Source: CAYUNA01 sp047629355 (lineage in GTDB: Bacteria > Bacteroidota > Bacteroidia > Chitinophagales > Saprospiraceae). Taken from it: DNA of 8,592 nucleotides. The position numbers were made by a program, and so were the translations under genes. The stretch is taken from the NCBI GenBank assembly GCA_047629355.1, contig JBLHWU010000248.1, forward strand, positions 1 to 8,592, read 5' to 3'. Shown here piece after piece: positions 6,316 to 8,592 of this stretch. Position 1 is the stretch's first letter. Every line of letters starts with the position of its first letter. Below the pieces are notes generated by a model. That model saw nothing but the letters and a program-made list of their open reading frames with translations. It was not told where the DNA came from and did no database searches.

Positions 6316-7314
6316 ATGATTATTACACAAGCAATACAGCGGCAGCAAGAGCGCAAAAACGAAAATAGAGCACGCTTCATGGCATTCTTGTTCTTATTGT
6401 TTTTGTTAGCAGTGCTGCTTTTTCCTTTCATTAGTTCAAAGTTAGAAACGGTTCAAAAATACGATAAAGTCATCATGATTCAGTTTGATGAGGAGTTTTT
6501 TGAAGCCCAAGCTTCGGCGGATAAATCATCGGCAGAAGCTGCACCTACGGGTGGAGATTCTGGGGAAGAAGCGGTAGAGGAAGTCGTAGAAGAAACGGTT
6601 GAAGAACCCGTAACGGAGGAGGTTGTGGAAGAAGCTGCGGAGGAATTTGTGGAAGAAACTGAGCCTATCGAAGAGCCAATTGTCGAAGATGAACCAGAAC
6701 CTGTAGCGGAAAAAGCAATTGCGACCAACGACAATTCTGAAACGAAAATGACGGTGGATGAAATGATGAAGGAGATGGCTAAAAAGAAGGCGGCTAAAAA
6801 ATCAAGTAGCAAATCCAATAGCGGTGATTCTGATAGCGAAGATGATGAATTGTCTGATTATTTTAAAAAGAATAAAGGCAAATCGACGGGAAGTGGCAAA
6901 GCAACTGGCTCTGGAAAATCCAACGCGAATGGTAACGGGAAATCTAAAACTGCAGGCGAAGGCACCTCTGGAAAATCTACGACGGGTAAGTCAAAATTGA
7001 ACGGACAAGGCTCTGGCAGTGGTGGCGATGATTTTAGAGGTGACGGCTTGTTGACTCGAAAAGTGATTCGGCGTGCCAATGTGGAAAGCTTAATTAAAGA
7101 AGAAGGAAGACTGGTGATTAATCTTTGTGTGAATCGAGATGGCTCGGTCATTTTTTCAGAAGTCAATAAGCGAATGACGACATTGACAGATGCAAGATTA
7201 TTGAAAGATGCAGAATATACCGCCTCTAAATATCGCTACGAAAAAGATTATTCTGCGGCAGAAAGACAGTGCGGTCGATTGACGTTTATTATTGAGCGAG
7301 ATGATTTGGATTGA
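6316..7314 (+). CDS. TonB-like energy transducer with long charged linker
   Basis: This is a 332-residue protein with TonB layout. It has a short cytoplasmic, basic N-terminus (QRQQERKNENRAR), one membrane helix at about 21-40 (FMAFLFLLFLLAVLLFPFIS), a long periplasmic linker, and a C-terminal domain at about 245-326. That domain has the TonB-C pattern: GRLVINLCVNRDGSVIFSEV at 264-283 (usually G.V.V...V...G.V), the TTLTDARLLKDAEYTASKY block, and QCGRLTFII at the end (usually Q.G.I.Y.F). The linker is divided into an acidic Glu/Val/Pro part (83-130), a Lys/Ser part (150-190) and a Gly/Ser/Lys part (185-236), rather than the usual Pro-rich one. Two Cys (271, 319) lie in the C-domain. It would couple the inner-membrane proton motive force to outer-membrane transport, but no ExbB/ExbD or receptor gene is in view. 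It stands alone on the + strand. Confidence 0.75.
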   Translation: MIITQAIQRQQERKNENRARFMAFLFLLFLLAVLLFPFISSKLETVQKYDKVIMIQFDEEFFEAQASADKSSAEAAPTGGDSGEEAVEEVVEETVEEPVTEEVVEEAAEEFVEETEPIEEPIVEDEPEPVAEKAIATNDNSETKMTVDEMMKEMAKKKAAKKSSSKSNSGDSDSEDDELSDYFKKNKGKSTGSGKATGSGKSNANGNGKSKTAGEGTSGKSTTGKSKLNGQGSGSGGDDFRGDGLLTRKVIRRANVESLIKEEGRLVINLCVNRDGSVIFSEVNKRMTTLTDARLLKDAEYTASKYRYEKDYSAAERQCGRLTFIIERDDLD

Positions 7315-7316
7315 CA

Positions 7317-7452
7317 GAGCGGTCAGAAGTCAGAACGCTGCGCTGTCAGAAATCAGAGAAAAAGACGAGCGTTTTAAGACTCGTCCAAAAAGAAGATGAA
7401 ATAATTTCTTTTGTAATTTCTGACAATGAAATGGTCAGACTTCTGACCGCTC
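7317..7452. repeat. 136-bp palindromic element between convergent genes
   Basis: The 15-base sequence GAGCGGTCAGAAGTC (7317-7331) is perfectly inverted at 7438-7452. Inside, TGTCAGAAAT (7344-7353) is perfectly inverted at 7416-7425 with the same centre. An extra local hairpin pairs GACGAG (7364-7369) with CTCGTC (7380-7385). Related GTCAGAA units recur within the left arm (7322, 7345). The element begins three bases after the TonB-like stop codon and ends five bases before the M23 gene stop, so it fills the whole gap between the convergent genes. It resembles a dispersed palindromic repeat; its RNA would also form a strong 3' structure. Confidence 0.7.
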
Positions 7453-7457
7453 AAATC

Positions 7458-8228
7458 TTATGGTTTCAAAAATGGAGAAGGGTCAATCGCTTCTCCATTT
7501 TTTTGTACTTCATAATGTAAATGTGGAAGCGTAGATGCGCCAGTACTGCCAACCAAACCAATAATATCTCCTTTCCTTACCATTTGTCCAACGCCAACTG
7601 TTATCTCCGACATGTGCGCATACATCGTTGAAAATTTGGTGTCGTGTTGCAGGAGAACGTAATTGCCGTAGCCTTTTGAACTCTTTTCTGACTTGATAAC
7701 TTTTCCATCAGAAGTCGCGTAAATCGGAGTGCCAATCTGGGCTACAAAATCAAGGCCTTTGTGCATTTTTTTTGTCATTTGAATCGGGTGTAGCCGTTTT
7801 CCAAAACCAGAACCTATTTCAAAACCTTCCGCTAAAGGCGACCGACTCGGAGGGTCTGCTTTTACTTCCAAAACAGCGGTCGTTTCAAATTTATTTTCTA
7901 CAGGCAATTCATTCGTAGGGTTGGGTAAAAAAGCCCAAAACGAAATTGCTAAAAACATCAAACCTAATGCTAAAATAGATACTTTATTCATAATCAATTG
8001 TTTACGATTGTTTAAATTAAAAAAATGTTGTTCAATGTCTTGCATTTCATCTTCTTGAAAAGTATCGAAAGTAGTCTGAGAAGCGGTGTGAAAAAGAACG
8101 CCAGTAGCCATTTGATTTTCTATGTTACAGCAAAGGTGGTCGAGTAATTCTTCTTTCAGCGGCGCGTTTTGCAAAGGTGATTTATTCAATTTATTTTGGA
8201 CAAATAAAAATTGTTTTTCGTTAAGCAT
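7458..8228 (-). CDS. HAAS-like domain / membrane helix / M23 (LytM) peptidase
   Basis: This is a 256-residue protein with three parts. Residues 1-75 are helical and cytosolic, with LKEELLDHLCCNIENQMATG at 24-43. This resembles the HAAS-type (PadR-associated) domain common in Bacteroidota as ELLDH.CC.IE..M..G. One membrane helix follows at about 82-100 (KVSILALGLMFLAISFWAF). Residues 135-256 are an M23 peptidase domain: GFGKRLHP at 141-148, HKGLDF with zinc ligands His156 and Asp160, YAHM (His205), and HLHYEV with His236 and His238. All expected catalytic and zinc residues are present, so cleavage of peptidoglycan cross-links in the periplasm is likely. The ATG at 8226-8228 overlaps the PadR stop by 8 bases, which points to translational coupling. 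The 3' end of the gene contains a terminator hairpin for the opposite strand (7468-7504). Confidence 0.85.
   Translation of the reverse strand: MLNEKQFLFVQNKLNKSPLQNAPLKEELLDHLCCNIENQMATGVLFHTASQTTFDTFQEDEMQDIEQHFFNLNNRKQLIMNKVSILALGLMFLAISFWAFLPNPTNELPVENKFETTAVLEVKADPPSRSPLAEGFEIGSGFGKRLHPIQMTKKMHKGLDFVAQIGTPIYATSDGKVIKSEKSSKGYGNYVLLQHDTKFSTMYAHMSEITVGVGQMVRKGDIIGLVGSTGASTLPHLHYEVQKNGEAIDPSPFLKP
7468..7504 (+). terminator. Rho-independent terminator for the TonB-like gene, inside the M23 gene's 3' end
   Basis: AAAAATGGAGAAG (7468-7480) pairs perfectly with CTTCTCCATTTTT (7490-7502) around a 9-base loop, followed by seven T (7498-7504). On the - strand the same hairpin is followed by only five T, so it can act both ways. 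It overlaps codons of the M23 C-terminus (NGEAIDPSPF) on the other strand, so the protein and the terminator share sequence. Confidence 0.75.
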
Positions 8229-8562
8229 TGGTCGCAGATTTTGGATTTAAAATTAAACCCATCACCTTGATGAAGGATTCAAATTCTGCCAACTTGGACA
8301 CGGTTTCTTCACTTCCAGCAGGCGTCAAGGCGTAATACTTTCGGGTGCGACCAGAGACGACTTCTTTCTCGGTGATCAGTAGCCCTTTGGACTCCAATTT
8401 GTGGAGGGTAGGGTAGAGTGCGCCTTCGGTTAGTACCAATTCGGCGTCGGTTATTTCTTTTACTTTTTGCGTAATTTCATAACCATACATGCGTCCATTT
8501 TCTGAAAGTAACTTCAAAATAATGGTTTGCAAAGTTCCTTTTAAGAGTTCTTTTGAATACAT
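8221..8562 (-). CDS. PadR family transcriptional regulator
   Basis: This is a 113-residue winged-helix regulator. MYSKELLKGTLQTIILKLLS leads into the recognition region MYGYEITQKV (25-34) and the PadR hallmark EGALYPTLHKLESKGLL (46-62), followed by the wing GRTRKYYALTPAG (71-83) and a C-terminal dimerisation helix. PadR repressors usually bind their own promoter and respond to small molecules or stress. I choose the ATG at 8560-8562, not the upstream one at 8575-8577, because the -7 box lies between them and the extra MYLCL is not conserved in this family. The stop (8221-8223) overlaps the M23 start codon by 8 bases, the usual PadR/partner arrangement. The regulator probably controls both genes. 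Confidence 0.9.
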   Translation of the reverse strand: MYSKELLKGTLQTIILKLLSENGRMYGYEITQKVKEITDAELVLTEGALYPTLHKLESKGLLITEKEVVSGRTRKYYALTPAGSEETVSKLAEFESFIKVMGLILNPKSATNA

Positions 8563-8566
8563 AAGG

Positions 8567-8574
8567 CAAAGATA
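8567..8574 (-). promoter_or_regulatory. -7 box for the PadR-M23 operon; near-leaderless
   Basis: On the - strand the sequence is TATCTTTG, an exact TAnnTTTG match, followed by CCTT and then the ATG at 8562. Transcription would start at or within a few bases of the ATG, so the mRNA is probably leaderless or nearly so. The -33 region lies beyond the window edge. Confidence 0.6.
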
Positions 8575-8592
8575 CATTGTTTTCTTAGGTAT

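Noticed and set aside
6480..6818. Ser/Thr-rich reading frame on the - strand
   Set aside because: It is the complement of the Glu-rich linker of the TonB-like gene and has no independent support.
7311..7520. Small 69-residue gene after the TonB-like gene
   Set aside because: It runs through the palindromic element and the terminator and overlaps the M23 gene; no protein-like features.
1..8592. A defence, toxin-antitoxin or secondary-metabolite system
   Set aside because: No gene with the relevant domains was recognised; the genes are housekeeping-like, envelope or hypothetical families without such clustering.

Overview
The window looks like chromosomal DNA from a Bacteroidota bacterium, possibly a member of the Saprospiria. 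It is AT-rich. Several genes have a TAnnTTTG -7 promoter box, and ribosome binding sites are weak or absent. The protein families fit this phylum: DUF4340-like and DUF4412-like exported proteins, a Reg_prop propeller lipoprotein, a membrane-anchored DUF6090-like protein, PadR next to an HLCC-type helical domain, and a TonB-like energy transducer. The genus-level guess is inference only.

Region 1 (1-1850) is damaged. It holds, all on the + strand, the 3' part of a flavin amine oxidase with one frameshift, a small membrane-anchored protein with three frameshifts, a short 5' piece of a two-component-regulator-type propeller lipoprotein, and the C-terminal half of a DNA alkylation repair (AlkD-like) protein. 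The last two meet out of frame in a short stretch of sequence that makes sense in both reading frames. This could be a decaying locus with microhomology deletions. It could equally be poor sequence or misassembly, for example near a contig end. All genes downstream are intact, so the damage is local.

Region 2 (1934-5855) has ordinary intact genes: an MtfA/M90-type zinc peptidase (+), a DUF4412-like exported protein (-), a DUF4340-like membrane-anchored protein (-), an RDD-family membrane protein (+) and a small lipoprotein (+). A bidirectional terminator separates the convergent peptidase and DUF4412-like genes.

Region 3 (5856-8592) starts with a 460-base gene-free stretch containing a large, diverged inverted repeat. 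It continues with a TonB-like gene with an unusual charged linker (+), then a convergent PadR / M23-peptidase pair (-). In that pair an 8-base overlap couples the regulator to a membrane protein with an N-terminal HAAS-like helical domain and an outer M23 (LytM) domain. The pair is the most coherent functional unit in the window: a PadR-controlled cell-wall hydrolase or envelope-signalling protein.

A recurring theme is that four intergenic regions each hold a different long palindromic element (2684-2775, 4640-4747, 5971-6280, 7317-7452). No CRISPR array, tRNA, rRNA, transposase gene or recognisable defence system is visible.
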